Assembly (NCBI RefSeq): GCF_004770475.1
Contig: NZ_RQHK01000015.1
Location: 62,001-126,000 of the forward strand
Direction of reading: 5' to 3'
Origin: Leptospira mtsangambouensis
GTDB lineage: Bacteria > Spirochaetota > Leptospiria > Leptospirales > Leptospiraceae
DNA length: 64,000 nt
Part shown: one piece after another, positions 28,501 to 37,672 of the stretch
Layout of the letters: each line of letters opens with the position of its first letter
Position numbering within the stretch: the first letter of the stretch is position 1
Program-made: the position numbers and the translations under genes
The notes under the pieces: model-generated
Database searches by the model: none
What the model saw: only the letters and a program-made list of their open reading frames with translations
What the model was told of the DNA's origin: nothing

Positions 28501-29982
28501 TTAGTAATTACCTGAATAAGTAGGTCCGCCAGTAGTCCCCCCGTTAATAGTTGTTATGCTGTTTATGGGGTTAAATCCTTGATCATAATAAAGTGCGGTT
28601 TGGCAACCGAAAAGCCTGTTTCCATTAAAACTAATCGGACTTGATCCTCCATCTTCATACAAACAATACTGAATGGAACCACCTGAAGTAAAAAGTGTGT
28701 TGAACTGATAGTTCCCGACATCACCGGCGCCTGCACCATGATATATCGCATAACTGGTATTACCTGATCCACCATTCAGAATGTTACCAGTGACAACCGA
28801 ATTGGAAGGATGGCTTGTGTTAAATGCATAAGAAATATTTCCAATACCGCCATCAACTGTATTGTTAACAATCGTCGGCGTATTTGCATGAGGCGAATTA
28901 TAAATTCCGTGGGAAGAACCATTGGCAACCCCACCATAAATGGTATTGTAAACCACAGTTGGCGAAGAACTATCTTGGGCTACGACTCCAAAAGTATTTG
29001 TGACAGAAGAAGTTCCCCCTTGAATCGTATTATTGGAAATGAATGCCGAAGAAGTGGAAAGAAAAATAGCGACTGAAATAGCATTACTGACGACACCTCC
29101 TTCCAATCTGTTGTTTGTGATTGAGGGCGATCCTAATAAACAATTGAAGGCAATTGATGCTGTAGGAGCATTCGGATTTGATGCACCTCTAATGGTAAAT
29201 CCATCCACCACTGTAGAGGTTGTGATCGTAGCCCCGGCATTGACCGCGATGGAATCGGCGTTTGCCGTTGCTGTATCTATAATCCTAACAACGTAAACAC
29301 TAGAATTACGATTTAAAAATCCAGAACTAAACCCACCGTATAAAGAAACATTATTTGTCAGATTCACTTGAGTTCCGAGTCCACTGTCCACAGGATAAAT
29401 CCCTTCCGAAACAAAAACAGCCGCTGGTGGAGTTGCTCCTGTAATGGCAGAAGTAATTGTGAGTTTTGCATTCCCCGGAGTCGTTCCTAAATTTCCATCA
29501 TTTCCAGAAGGACTTACATAATATAAATTGGTATTTGCAGCAAGAACAGTGTAATTGCCGCTGATAGGTGATAAATGAATTCCAAGTGAATCTGTTGCAT
29601 CCAAAATGAAGGAATGAGTTCCGACTGGGATGGAACCCGAAAGATCCACAGTGTCATTGGCAACGTAAGTGTCTGACCAAACGGGAGTTAGGTTAACTCC
29701 AAGAATTGCAGAGAATGAATCTGGAATCATACTCCGACTGAATATGATTCGAATTTTTGTATTAGCGAGAATGACATTCCCGAGAGAGGGAGTGATGGCC
29801 GCTGTTGGGCTCCCATAAAGTCCCAAAAGGAAACCAAGTTGTTTTAGTTTGTCATTTTTTTTGGTTGGATCGAGGTCCAAAATTTCCCTAACAATTGGGT
29901 TTAACAAACAATGGAATTGAAAACAAATCAGAACGAAAACAAATAGAAAAGAAACCCTTCCGTATTTTCTATATTTTCGCAT
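28501..29982 (-). CDS. DUF1565-type beta-helix lipoprotein
   Basis: A 493-residue envelope protein. The N-terminus has a hydrophobic stretch with lipobox-like FQFHC. An Ig-like segment (about 60-150; NVILANTKIRIIFSRSM) is followed by LYYVSPSGNDGNLGTTPGNA, the hallmark DUF1565 opening, and then a right-handed parallel beta-helix of repeated NTI/NNTVDGG/GNTI rungs to about residue 480. Such proteins are common in Leptospira; functions are unknown, although the fold is shared with polysaccharide lyases and adhesins. No catalytic residues can be assigned. It converges on the TetR gene. Confidence 0.85.
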   Translation of the reverse strand: MRKYRKYGRVSFLFVFVLICFQFHCLLNPIVREILDLDPTKKNDKLKQLGFLLGLYGSPTAAITPSLGNVILANTKIRIIFSRSMIPDSFSAILGVNLTPVWSDTYVANDTVDLSGSIPVGTHSFILDATDSLGIHLSPISGNYTVLAANTNLYYVSPSGNDGNLGTTPGNAKLTITSAITGATPPAAVFVSEGIYPVDSGLGTQVNLTNNVSLYGGFSSGFLNRNSSVYVVRIIDTATANADSIAVNAGATITTSTVVDGFTIRGASNPNAPTASIAFNCLLGSPSITNNRLEGGVVSNAISVAIFLSTSSAFISNNTIQGGTSSVTNTFGVVAQDSSSPTVVYNTIYGGVANGSSHGIYNSPHANTPTIVNNTVDGGIGNISYAFNTSHPSNSVVTGNILNGGSGNTSYAIYHGAGAGDVGNYQFNTLFTSGGSIQYCLYEDGGSSPISFNGNRLFGCQTALYYDQGFNPINSITTINGGTTGGPTYSGNY

Positions 29983-30099
29983 AACACAACCAGAGTTGTG
30001 TAAGTTATGTTATTTTGTCAATCAGGCAATTAATATATCAATTTAGAATGGACAGTTTGTTCGAAGAAAGGAGTAGATTTTTAACCTGAAAGTTCCGGG

Positions 30100-30756
30100 T
30101 TATACGGATTTCATTCCAACGTAAGCGTATTCTGTCACCGTTTGGATGAATTTTTCCATTTCTTTCGGGTCGTTTTTCATCTGCAATCGGCCTTCTAAAA
30201 ATAACATAGCAATTCCGTGAATCATCGCCCAAGAAGCTAAGGTTTTTTCTCTGGTATTTCCTTTTTCTAAATGACCCAAAGATTGGCCCAGTCGAATGAT
30301 CTCATGTAACTGGCGATAGGTTCTCCTGGAAACAGCCAGCAATGTTGGATGGGTTTTTGCATCCACTCCAGTTCCACCAAACATAATCCTTGCGAACTGC
30401 CTGTTTTCCATAATGAACTGGAAGTAGGTCCAACCGAGGGCTCTGTATCTTCCTTTAAAGTCTTGGTCAGTTTTTTCTAATTCTTTTTGATAAGTTTCAA
30501 AATACTTTTGGAATCCGATTTCGGCTAAGGCTGAAAACAAAGCATGTTTATTTTCAAAATGGTGGTAGGTGGCGACATGGCTCACTCCCGCTTTTGCGGC
30601 CACTTTGCGGAGTGAGATATCTTCGAGAGAAGTGGTTCCGAGGAGTTCCAAACCTGCTTGGACCAATGCTTCTTTCACATTCATTCCATTTTCTTTTGAA
30701 GGGCGGCCTACTGCCTTCGGTTTTTTTGGTATGGTTTTTTTTCTCGAAATCGCCAT
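30100..30756 (-). CDS. TetR-family regulator of the divergent fatty-acid oxidation genes
   Basis: A 218-residue TetR protein with a Lys/Arg-rich N-terminal arm (residues 1-25). The helix-turn-helix spans about 28-75: VKEALVQAGLELLGTTSLED, ISLRKVAAKAGVSHVATYHHF. The C-terminal domain contains FARIMFGGTG and AMIHGIAMLFLEG, typical of the WHG-type TetR C-domain. It is divergent from fadH and acyl-CoA dehydrogenase genes, and two matching 7-3-7 palindromes lie between them. An acyl-CoA or fatty acid effector is likely but not shown. Confidence 0.88.
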   Translation of the reverse strand: MAISRKKTIPKKPKAVGRPSKENGMNVKEALVQAGLELLGTTSLEDISLRKVAAKAGVSHVATYHHFENKHALFSALAEIGFQKYFETYQKELEKTDQDFKGRYRALGWTYFQFIMENRQFARIMFGGTGVDAKTHPTLLAVSRRTYRQLHEIIRLGQSLGHLEKGNTREKTLASWAMIHGIAMLFLEGRLQMKNDPKEMEKFIQTVTEYAYVGMKSV

Positions 30757-30796
30757 TTCCCCAATTCTTGTTCAGACTCTTTTAATGACTAGTGTT

Positions 30797-30813
30797 AATT
30801 ACCGGTGGTAATT
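30797..30813. promoter_or_regulatory. TetR operator 1 (AATTACC-N3-GGTAATT)
   Basis: A perfect 7-3-7 palindrome, AATTACCGGTGGTAATT, 41 bp upstream of the TetR gene and 69 bp upstream of fadH. A related site lies at 30840-30856, spaced 43 bp centre to centre (about four helical turns). Confidence 0.7.
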
Positions 30814-30839
30814 TTAGGACTTGCTTTCAAAATTCGAAA

Positions 30840-30856
30840 TATTACCAATGGTAAAT
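30840..30856. promoter_or_regulatory. TetR operator 2 (TATTACC-N3-GGTAAAT)
   Basis: TATTACCAATGGTAAAT has the same spacing and the same TTACC/GGTAA core as operator 1, with two arm mismatches. It lies 25 bp before the fadH start. Confidence 0.65.
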
Positions 30857-30881
30857 TAATTCAAACTAGGAAATTGTCAGA

Positions 30882-32879
30882 ATGAATCCAGCATTTACAC
30901 CGATCCAAATTGGTAATTTTACCCTCCCCAACCGTTTTATTATGGGCTCCATGCATCTTGGTGTGGAAGGAGAAACCGGCACAGCTGAAAGGATGGCCGC
31001 TTTTTATGGCAAACGATTCGACGGGGGAGTGGGTCTTATCGTGACCGGTGGGATCAGTGTGAATGAGGAAGGGAAAGGATCTCGGACTTTTTTTAACATC
31101 CAGAAAGAAGAACATTTTAATGAATTAAAACGAATGAATGAACTCCTCTCAGGCAAAGGAACCATGTGTGCACAACTTTTTCATGCAGGTCGTTATGCTG
31201 CGGATAGAAATTGTGTGGCCCCGTCTGCCATTCGTGCACCAATCAATCGTTATGTGCCAAAAGCTCTGACAGAAGACCAGTGTTGGAAAACCATAGAAGA
31301 CTTTGGAGTGGCGGCAAAACTCGCACGAGAAAGTGGGTTTGGTGCCGTTGAGATTATGGGGAGCGAAGGATATTTATTAAACCAGTTTTTTTCTCCGGTC
31401 ACCAACCAGAGAGATGATTATTTTGGCGGGGATGCAATTCGCCGGATGAACTTTTCCATAGAAGTCCTTCGTGTTGTGAAAAAACAACTCCCGGAAGGAT
31501 TTCCTGTTATTTTTCGTATGTCAGGGATTGATCTGATTCCAGGAAACCCAAACTTTGAAGAAGTCATTCAGCTAGCGCAAGTTTTGCGGGATGAAAAAGT
31601 TTCTGCTTTGAATATTGGTATCGGTTGGCATGAATCTAGAGTTCCTACCATTAGCCAACTGGTTCCGAGAGGGGCTTGGGTTCCCATAGCAAGTCGGATC
31701 AAGGAAAAGGTCACTGGAGTTCCTATCATTGCATCGAACCGAGTAAATGATCCCATCACGATGCAAAAAGTTTTTGATGAAAACAGGGCAGATATCATTT
31801 CAATGGCAAGACCATTTCTGGCAGATCCATTCATTGTCAAAAAATTCCAAACCGGAATGTCAAACCGAATCAACACTTGTGTGGCCTGTAACCAAGCCTG
31901 TCTTGACCATGCCTTCCAAGAAAAATTTGTTTCCTGCATTGTGAACCCAGAAGCGGTCCATGAATTAGAATTTTCGAAACCTAAAACCAAAGATCCTAAA
32001 AAAGTTCTCGTGATTGGAACAGGGCCTGCAGGGCTTGAGGCAGCACGTGCCAGTGCAAACCTAGGCCACAAGGTCACTCTTGTGGAAAAAGCCAATGTCC
32101 TTGGTGGTCAATTCCAATTGGCATCTAACATTCCAGGTAAGTCAGAATTCAAAGAAACCATTCGATACTTTGCCAATGAACTTCCTGCACTTGGAGTTGA
32201 GATTCGTTTGAATACAAATGCAACCTTAACATTGTTAGAAACAGAAAATCCCGATGTGACTATTTTTGCCAGCGGTGTGAAACCACGTGAGTTTTCTTTA
32301 AAAGGACTAGAAAATCTTCCATCAGGAAATTATACTGAGTATCTTACAGGAAAATTCAAACCAGGAAAACGTGTAGCGGTGATTGGTGGAGGAGGGATTG
32401 GTGTGGATGTGGCCCATAGATTGACGGAAGAAGAAGATCCTACTTTAAATTCCTATGATAAAAAATACAATATCAGTTCCTTTACCAATGCTGGAGTTCA
32501 GAAAGAAAAAGCACACAGGGATGTGGCTGTCTTTCGTAGGAATGGAAAACACGGAGCAGGGCTTGGGCCTACAACATTTTGGGCCCTCAAACAAGAGTTA
32601 GAGTCTGTGGGAGTGGAGTTTTACCAAGGCCTTACATACAAAGAAGTCACAAAAGAAGGTTTAAAAGTGGAACTAAAAAATGGAGAAGAGTTTTTGTATC
32701 CTTGTGATTCACTGATTTTATGTGTAGGCCAGGAAAAAGAAAACTCTGTATTAGATGAATTCAAATCTAAATACCCAAACAAACAAACCATTGTGATTGG
32801 TGGGGCAAAAGATCCAAAAAATATCGATGCCAAACGAGCATTTTTAGAAGGTTTAGAAGCAGCGCATAGCATTCATTAG
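30882..32879 (+). CDS. fadH: 2,4-dienoyl-CoA reductase (NADPH), FadH type
   Basis: A 665-residue iron-sulphur flavoenzyme that reduces 2,4-dienoyl-CoA during beta-oxidation of unsaturated fatty acids. The N-terminal old-yellow-enzyme barrel (about 1-330) includes NRFIMGSMHLG, CAQLFHAGRYA and the GFGAVEIMGSEGYLLNQFFSP strand with active-site residues. The 4Fe-4S cluster cysteines are in CVACNQACLDH and C (FVSCIVNPE). The C-terminal FAD/NADPH half has VLVIGTGPAGLEAARASANLG and VAVIGGGGIGVDVAHRL. Length is normal for FadH. The downstream acyl-CoA dehydrogenase gene follows after 9 bp, so they form one operon, likely repressed by the divergent TetR protein. Confidence 0.93.
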   Translation: MNPAFTPIQIGNFTLPNRFIMGSMHLGVEGETGTAERMAAFYGKRFDGGVGLIVTGGISVNEEGKGSRTFFNIQKEEHFNELKRMNELLSGKGTMCAQLFHAGRYAADRNCVAPSAIRAPINRYVPKALTEDQCWKTIEDFGVAAKLARESGFGAVEIMGSEGYLLNQFFSPVTNQRDDYFGGDAIRRMNFSIEVLRVVKKQLPEGFPVIFRMSGIDLIPGNPNFEEVIQLAQVLRDEKVSALNIGIGWHESRVPTISQLVPRGAWVPIASRIKEKVTGVPIIASNRVNDPITMQKVFDENRADIISMARPFLADPFIVKKFQTGMSNRINTCVACNQACLDHAFQEKFVSCIVNPEAVHELEFSKPKTKDPKKVLVIGTGPAGLEAARASANLGHKVTLVEKANVLGGQFQLASNIPGKSEFKETIRYFANELPALGVEIRLNTNATLTLLETENPDVTIFASGVKPREFSLKGLENLPSGNYTEYLTGKFKPGKRVAVIGGGGIGVDVAHRLTEEEDPTLNSYDKKYNISSFTNAGVQKEKAHRDVAVFRRNGKHGAGLGPTTFWALKQELESVGVEFYQGLTYKEVTKEGLKVELKNGEEFLYPCDSLILCVGQEKENSVLDEFKSKYPNKQTIVIGGAKDPKNIDAKRAFLEGLEAAHSIH

Positions 32880-32888
32880 GAGGAAAAC

Positions 32889-34637
32889 ATGATCGCAAAT
32901 AACTATTTTTCAGAAGACGAAGACTTACAGGTAATTTTTAACCAACTTCTTGATTGGGATTCCATCATTAAAGAAACAGAAGGGGAAGGTTTTTTTGACC
33001 ACCAAACATTTGTAAAAACAAATAACCCTCGTTATGAAATGGCTCCTTCTACAAAAGAAGAAGCACTCGAATTATATACTTCTAGTTTGGAAGCAATGGG
33101 TGATTTTTTTGGAAACGATGTGTCCCAAAAATCTCAGACAATGGATCGTAATGAATTAAAGTATTCCAATGGAAAGGTGATTTTTCCTAAAGAAACCATC
33201 GAGGTTTATGAAAAGTTTCGAAACACAGGTCTTATGGCATATTCTCTTTCGAGAGAAGCAGGTGGTCTTGCTTTCCCGGCAACGGTGGGCGCACTGTATG
33301 CGATGCTTATGGCAAGGGCCGATGTTGCTTTTTGTATGACGACTACCTTACTCAACTTAGCACAAATTGTGGACCGGTTTGGAACTCCTGAACAGGTAGA
33401 AACCTATGCCACAAAGGCCGCAACCGGAGAGTGTTTATTTGCTATGTCACTCACGGAGCCTGATTATGGATCTGACCTTAACAATGTAAGAACTGTTGCA
33501 GTGAAACAAGAAGATGGAAGTTACCGCTTAACAGGAACAAAACGGTTTATCTCACAAGGTTGTGGGCTTGGTGACCATCCAGCCCTTCTTCTCACATTGG
33601 CACGCACTGGAAAATCGGAAGGTGGAGCAAGAGGACTCTCTGTATTCATTGTAAAAAGTGAAGATGTATTTGTGGCAGGTATCGAAAAGAAAATGGGAAT
33701 TCATGCTTCTCCCACTTGTGAAATTGTCTATGAAAACACATACGGGGAAATTTTAGGAGAAGAAGGACTTGGTCTCACTCGTTATACAGCTGGGATGACA
33801 AACTTTATGCGTCTTGTCAGTGCCTCCGGTGGTTGTGGTGGGGGAGCTGCTGCTTATTTCGAATGTGTGAAGTATGCAAGCGAAAGAAAACAATTCGGAA
33901 AACCCATTGGTGAAATTCCTGCAGTGGCAGAGATGATTCATAAAATCAAACGGGAAACAAATGCAATGCGACTTCTCACTTTAGAAACAGCTCGTGTGAT
34001 CGATATGTACCAACACCATCAAATCCGAATGGAAAAAGCTGGAAACGAAGATAGAGAAATTCGAAAAGATGAAAAGGTAAAGTATTGGTCTACACTTGCT
34101 TCCACTCTCACTCCGATGGCTAAGTATTATAGTTCGGAAGAAGGGCATAAATGTACCAATCTTGCAGTGCAAGTGTTTGGTGGTGCAGGTTACACAGAAG
34201 ATTACGATATCTCTCGTATGTTTAGGGACTCTCGAATCAATACCATTTATGAAGGCACAAGCCAAATTCATGTTCGAATTGCTACAGGTGCTATTCTTGC
34301 CGGTATGGCAGGTGATGGAAATTTCAGAAAGTATCTCAATTCTTTGAAAGCTGAGATTCCAACTCCATCATCGTTTCTTTTGGAACAAGAAAGAATTTTG
34401 GAAGAATCCATCCGTGTGATGCGAAACATCCAAGAAGAAGTAAGAAAAGAAACAGTCGCAGAAAACTTAATGATCCAAATGACTCGTTACATCTGTAGTT
34501 TGTTATACGAAAAATCAATTTCCAAAATTAAGGACTCTAAGGTCAAAGAAACTTGGGAAAAAGATTGCCGGGCTTATGTTGTTGATAGTGCAGCCATCGC
34601 CCAATCTTCTTTGTATCGAATTCAAAATTTTGGATAA
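32889..34637 (+). CDS. Acyl-CoA dehydrogenase
   Basis: A 582-residue FAD-dependent acyl-CoA dehydrogenase of the longer (FadE-like) type. The N-terminal helical domain includes GLMAYSLSREAGGLAFPATVGA; the middle domain has CLFAMSLTEPDYGSDLNNVRT and RLTGTKRFISQG; the C-terminal domain contains RKQFGKPIGEIPAVAEMIHKI and LAVQVFGGAGYTEDYDISRMFRDSRINTIYEGTSQI, which carries the catalytic Glu region. About 100 extra C-terminal residues (EIPTPSSFLLEQERILEE onward) distinguish the long family. GGAGG lies 5 bp before the ATG. It forms an operon with fadH. Confidence 0.93.
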   Translation: MIANNYFSEDEDLQVIFNQLLDWDSIIKETEGEGFFDHQTFVKTNNPRYEMAPSTKEEALELYTSSLEAMGDFFGNDVSQKSQTMDRNELKYSNGKVIFPKETIEVYEKFRNTGLMAYSLSREAGGLAFPATVGALYAMLMARADVAFCMTTTLLNLAQIVDRFGTPEQVETYATKAATGECLFAMSLTEPDYGSDLNNVRTVAVKQEDGSYRLTGTKRFISQGCGLGDHPALLLTLARTGKSEGGARGLSVFIVKSEDVFVAGIEKKMGIHASPTCEIVYENTYGEILGEEGLGLTRYTAGMTNFMRLVSASGGCGGGAAAYFECVKYASERKQFGKPIGEIPAVAEMIHKIKRETNAMRLLTLETARVIDMYQHHQIRMEKAGNEDREIRKDEKVKYWSTLASTLTPMAKYYSSEEGHKCTNLAVQVFGGAGYTEDYDISRMFRDSRINTIYEGTSQIHVRIATGAILAGMAGDGNFRKYLNSLKAEIPTPSSFLLEQERILEESIRVMRNIQEEVRKETVAENLMIQMTRYICSLLYEKSISKIKDSKVKETWEKDCRAYVVDSAAIAQSSLYRIQNFG

Positions 34638-34656
34638 AACGATAGAATAGAATTGA

Positions 34657-35889
34657 TCACTTAGCGGTTGTTATGATTTTTTCAACTAAGTCCAAAATTT
34701 TTTGGATGGAGGTCGGATCTCCATAACCACCAGCAGTGGTAACAATTACCATATCTAAACTGGGGATGGAGAAAATGAGTTGGCCTCCATTCCCTAGTGC
34801 AAGGGACCACGGAATTTTTTTCTCCAAATAGATCGTTTCTCCGAGCCACCATTGGTACCCGTAACCAAGAGACTTCCCATCTTTTCTAAATATTTTTACC
34901 TCTGAATCGATTTGAAATTTAAGTGAGTCATTTATCCATTGTTTTGGAACAATTTGTTTCCCTTTCCAGTATCCATGGTTTAAAACCAACCTACCTAACT
35001 TTAACATATCCCTCGGTCTTAATCGAAGCCCTGCATGTGGAAGTGCTCTTCCATTTTGATCTTCCACCCATTCAAAGTGTTGAATTTCTAATGGATCAAA
35101 TAACCATTCTTTCGCCAATTCTTTCAATGATTTGTTGGTTTTCGCAACTAGAATATCAGAAAGAACCGATGTTCCACCTCCGTTGTAATTGAATTTAGTT
35201 CCTGGTGGATTTAATATTTTTCTGTCAAAAACAAAACTTGGTATGTCCTTTTTCCAAAGGAGTCGTGTTTCATCACTAAATAAAAATACATACCTCCATT
35301 CTTCCCAATTTAGTCCACTACTCATTGTTAGTAGGTGTTTCCAAGTAATCTTTTGTTTGGGATCATCCACTGCAACGGGTAACGCAGGGTAAAAAGAAAG
35401 AACAGATGTATCGACTCCATCGATAATTTTTTTATCAATAGCAATCCCAAAAAGTAAAGAAACTACCGATTTACTAACTGATCTCACATCATGTAATGTA
35501 TTAATATCAAATTTTGTTTCTTCATCAAAAGGGAATCTGAGACCATAACGTTTATTAAACGGATGGTCTTCTCTGGTATTGTAAACTTCTGCGATTAGTT
35601 TCCCATGTCTTTCGATGAGGAATGAATGAAATTCACTTTCATCAGAACTAATTTCTTTTATCAACTGGCAAAACTTTGTATCATCAAATTCAGTTTCGGT
35701 CGAATTCGAAATTTCCCAATCGCGAAGAGCAATTGGTTTTGCACAGTTTTCTTTTTCAGTTGGTTCTGAATCGATCGGATGGTTTGTAAAAGAAAAAAGG
35801 AAAAGTGTTACATTGATCAGAATCTTTTTTTGGTTCACAGTTTGTATCCAAGGATTATGTTTCCGAAACGATAAACGAACGTAAATCAT
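34657..35889 (-). CDS. Serine hydrolase, class C beta-lactamase-like
   Basis: A 410-residue exported hydrolase of the beta-lactamase/penicillin-binding fold. A hydrophobic stretch (ILINVTLFLFSF, about residues 24-35) serves as signal or anchor. The active-site SxxK is in DVRSVSKSVVSLLFG, the second-motif tyrosine in KFNYNGGG, and the third-motif counterpart in ALGNGGQLIF near the C-terminus. Such EstB-like proteins act as esterases, D-amino peptidases or in peptidoglycan processing; beta-lactamase activity should not be assumed. It ends 20 bp from the convergent acyl-CoA dehydrogenase gene. Confidence 0.85.
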   Translation of the reverse strand: MIYVRLSFRKHNPWIQTVNQKKILINVTLFLFSFTNHPIDSEPTEKENCAKPIALRDWEISNSTETEFDDTKFCQLIKEISSDESEFHSFLIERHGKLIAEVYNTREDHPFNKRYGLRFPFDEETKFDINTLHDVRSVSKSVVSLLFGIAIDKKIIDGVDTSVLSFYPALPVAVDDPKQKITWKHLLTMSSGLNWEEWRYVFLFSDETRLLWKKDIPSFVFDRKILNPPGTKFNYNGGGTSVLSDILVAKTNKSLKELAKEWLFDPLEIQHFEWVEDQNGRALPHAGLRLRPRDMLKLGRLVLNHGYWKGKQIVPKQWINDSLKFQIDSEVKIFRKDGKSLGYGYQWWLGETIYLEKKIPWSLALGNGGQLIFSIPSLDMVIVTTAGGYGDPTSIQKILDLVEKIITTAK

Positions 35890-35997
35890 TGGAAATCAAA
35901 AAAATAGAATGAATATAAAAAATTTGGAAATGAAAAAATTCAATGAAGGTGTTGACGAAAGGAAAAAAACGATCAAAAATACCGCAGAGGTTTTTCT

Positions 35998-36336
35998 ATG
36001 AAAAAAATTCTAACGATCTTAACAAGTGTTGCCTTGGTCGCGACGGCTTCTGTGTTTGCTCATGACCACGACGGTCATGGAAGGAATGCGATGGCTGGAG
36101 ATCATTTTAAAAAAATGGATGCCAACGGTGACAATAAAGTTTCTAAAGAAGAATGGCAAAAATTTCATGATGGTTTTTTCACTGAACTTGACAAAGACGC
36201 TGATGGATCAGTGACTTTAGAAGAGATGAAGGCCGCTCGTATTGAAAAACGAGATGAGAAAAAAGAAGAAATGAAAGAAAAAGTCAAAGAAGCGAAAGCC
36301 AAAAAAAACGATAAAAAGAAAAAACCATCCGAATAA
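35998..36336 (+). CDS. Secreted EF-hand calcium-binding protein
   Basis: A 112-residue protein with a signal peptide cleaved near VFA-HD (residue 21). A His/Asp-rich segment (HDHDGHG) follows, then two EF-hand loops: DANGDNKVSKEE (about 38-49) and DKDADGSVTLEE (about 60-71). Both have Asp or Asn at the calcium positions and Glu at position 12. The C-terminal 40 residues are almost all Lys, Glu, Arg and Ala and should form a charged helix. It is probably a periplasmic calcium binder or buffer. GAGG precedes the ATG. Confidence 0.88.
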   Translation: MKKILTILTSVALVATASVFAHDHDGHGRNAMAGDHFKKMDANGDNKVSKEEWQKFHDGFFTELDKDADGSVTLEEMKAARIEKRDEKKEEMKEKVKEAKAKKNDKKKKPSE

Positions 36337-36345
36337 CATCTGTTT

Positions 36346-36462
36346 GGGACGGGGCGCCTCGCATCTAGTTCTATCATCGAAATCCAAAGATGAATCGACC
36401 GGGCTCTCCGCTCCAATCTTTGCCCTTCGGGCAAAGGATTTCCGCTGCGATCCTTGGCGCAG
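36346..36462. repeat. GC-rich structured repeat element (REP-like)
   Basis: About 117 bp of GC-rich sequence in an AT-rich setting, 10 bp after the EF-hand gene. Its centre is a perfect hairpin TTTGCCC-TTC-GGGCAAA (36419-36435), enclosed by GGGCTCTCCGCTCCAATC on the left and GGATTTCCGCTGCGATCC on the right. The outer ends carry GGCGCC and GGCGC. I recall elements of the GGGCTxTCCGCTxCAATC...GGATTTCCGCTxCGATCC type scattered through other bacterial genomes, so this looks like a mobile or structured repeat. It could also end transcription. Boundaries are approximate. Confidence 0.55.
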
Positions 36463-36690
36463 AGTTTTTATTTTTTACTATGAACGGAATCGAGAAATGT
36501 TTCACCGATTCCACTGCAGTTAACTAAAAAACAACCTAAGAAGCTAATACAAATCCAGACTCAATGCAAAAGGAGTAGAATTAGAGAATTTCTAATCTGC
36601 TTTAGGAGTATCTACATTCATATCGATCGGCATTGAGTTTCGATTGACGTTGGAAAATGAAGGAAACTAAATTGGACAAACGAAAGTCTT
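36463..36690. other. Spacer before the hemolysin-III gene
   Basis: No gene is apparent. It should contain the promoter of the next gene; I see no clear operator. Confidence 0.4.
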
Positions 36691-37518
36691 ATGAAAGCGA
36701 AAAAATCCAAAATCAAACCATCCAAAAAATCGAATCATTCTAGTAAACCAACGAACAAACAAAAAACTTCATCCAAAAAAAAAGAAATCATCCAAGAGAG
36801 TTCCACAACTAACTTACGAACACAGGATAACCTTTCTCATCAATCAACGGCAGAACTGATTGATACCATTCATGAATATTCCATTGGACATGAAATTGCA
36901 AATGCAGTCACACATGGAATTGGAGGTGGACTCAGCATTGCTGGTCTTTCTATTTTATTGACAATGGCCGTTTTGTATGGAGATGTTTGGCATATTGTGA
37001 GTTCGGCAATATATGGAGCCACTCTCATTCTTTTGTATCTTGCTTCTACTCTCTACCACGGAATTTATCACACAGCAACAAAACGCATATTTAAAGTAAT
37101 CGATCATGCCTCCATTTATTTGTTGATCGCAGGTACATATACTCCATTTACGCTTGTTAGTTTGCGTCAACACTCGGAGTGGGGATGGACCTTGTTCCTA
37201 GTAGTTTGGATTTTGGCTTTTGCCGGGGTTCTATTACTGTTATTGTTCCCAGGAAAATATAGTGGTGCCCGAGTTGTCGTTTATATCTTAATGGGTTGGC
37301 TTGCGATTTTTGTTATCAAAGACATTCGAACGGCCATTGGAATGGGAGGTATATCTTGGCTTGTAGCAGGTGGGCTTAGTTATACAGTAGGTGTAATTTT
37401 TTATCTTTGGGATAGCCTGCCATTTAATCATGCGATCTGGCATCTATTTGTTCTTTCGGGAAGTCTTTGTCATTTTTTTGCAATTTTGTTTTATGTATTA
37501 CCTTCGGTGACAAAGTAA
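36691..37518 (+). CDS. Hemolysin-III/PAQR-family membrane protein
   Basis: A 275-residue integral membrane protein of the YqfA/TrhA family. Residues 1-50 form a Lys/Ser-rich cytoplasmic tail (SKIKPSKKSNHSSKPTNKQK), longer than usual. The core starts YSIGHEIANAVTHGIGG and has seven membrane helices. The putative metal-binding residues are in STLYHGI, KVIDHASIYLLIAGTYTPF and the C-terminal FNHAIWHLFVLSGSLCHFFA. Despite the name, the family is better linked to membrane-lipid homeostasis than to haemolysis. A bidirectional terminator follows about 100 bp downstream. Confidence 0.92.
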   Translation: MKAKKSKIKPSKKSNHSSKPTNKQKTSSKKKEIIQESSTTNLRTQDNLSHQSTAELIDTIHEYSIGHEIANAVTHGIGGGLSIAGLSILLTMAVLYGDVWHIVSSAIYGATLILLYLASTLYHGIYHTATKRIFKVIDHASIYLLIAGTYTPFTLVSLRQHSEWGWTLFLVVWILAFAGVLLLLLFPGKYSGARVVVYILMGWLAIFVIKDIRTAIGMGGISWLVAGGLSYTVGVIFYLWDSLPFNHAIWHLFVLSGSLCHFFAILFYVLPSVTK

Positions 37519-37620
37519 AAAAAAGATTTGTCAATTAATTGCGACGTATAAGAATCCACTGCTTTTATTGTTTTTAAAACAAAAAGAAAAACTCAGATAA
37601 AAACAAATTAAAGATTTAAT

Positions 37621-37650
37621 AAAGCTACCCCAAATTGGCGTGGTAGCTTT
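37621..37650. terminator. Bidirectional intrinsic terminator
   Basis: AAAGCTACC (37621-37629) and GGTAGCTTT (37642-37650) form a perfect 9-bp stem with a 12-nt loop, ending in T or A runs on each strand. It lies between the convergent hemolysin-III and MDR genes. Confidence 0.75.
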
Positions 37651-37672
37651 GCGAAATTGATTACATTAGCAT

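Noticed and set aside
31568..32095. 175-codon minus-strand frame inside fadH
   Set aside because: It is fully antisense to a conserved enzyme; composition follows the codon structure of fadH.
34657..35889. Calling the serine hydrolase a true beta-lactamase
   Set aside because: The SxxK and Tyr motifs are shared by esterases and peptidases of the same fold, and the third motif is GNGG instead of KTG; antibiotic hydrolysis is not supported.
36346..36462. Tandem repeats suggestive of a CRISPR array
   Set aside because: There is only one folded element and no regularly spaced direct repeats; no cas genes are present anywhere in the window.
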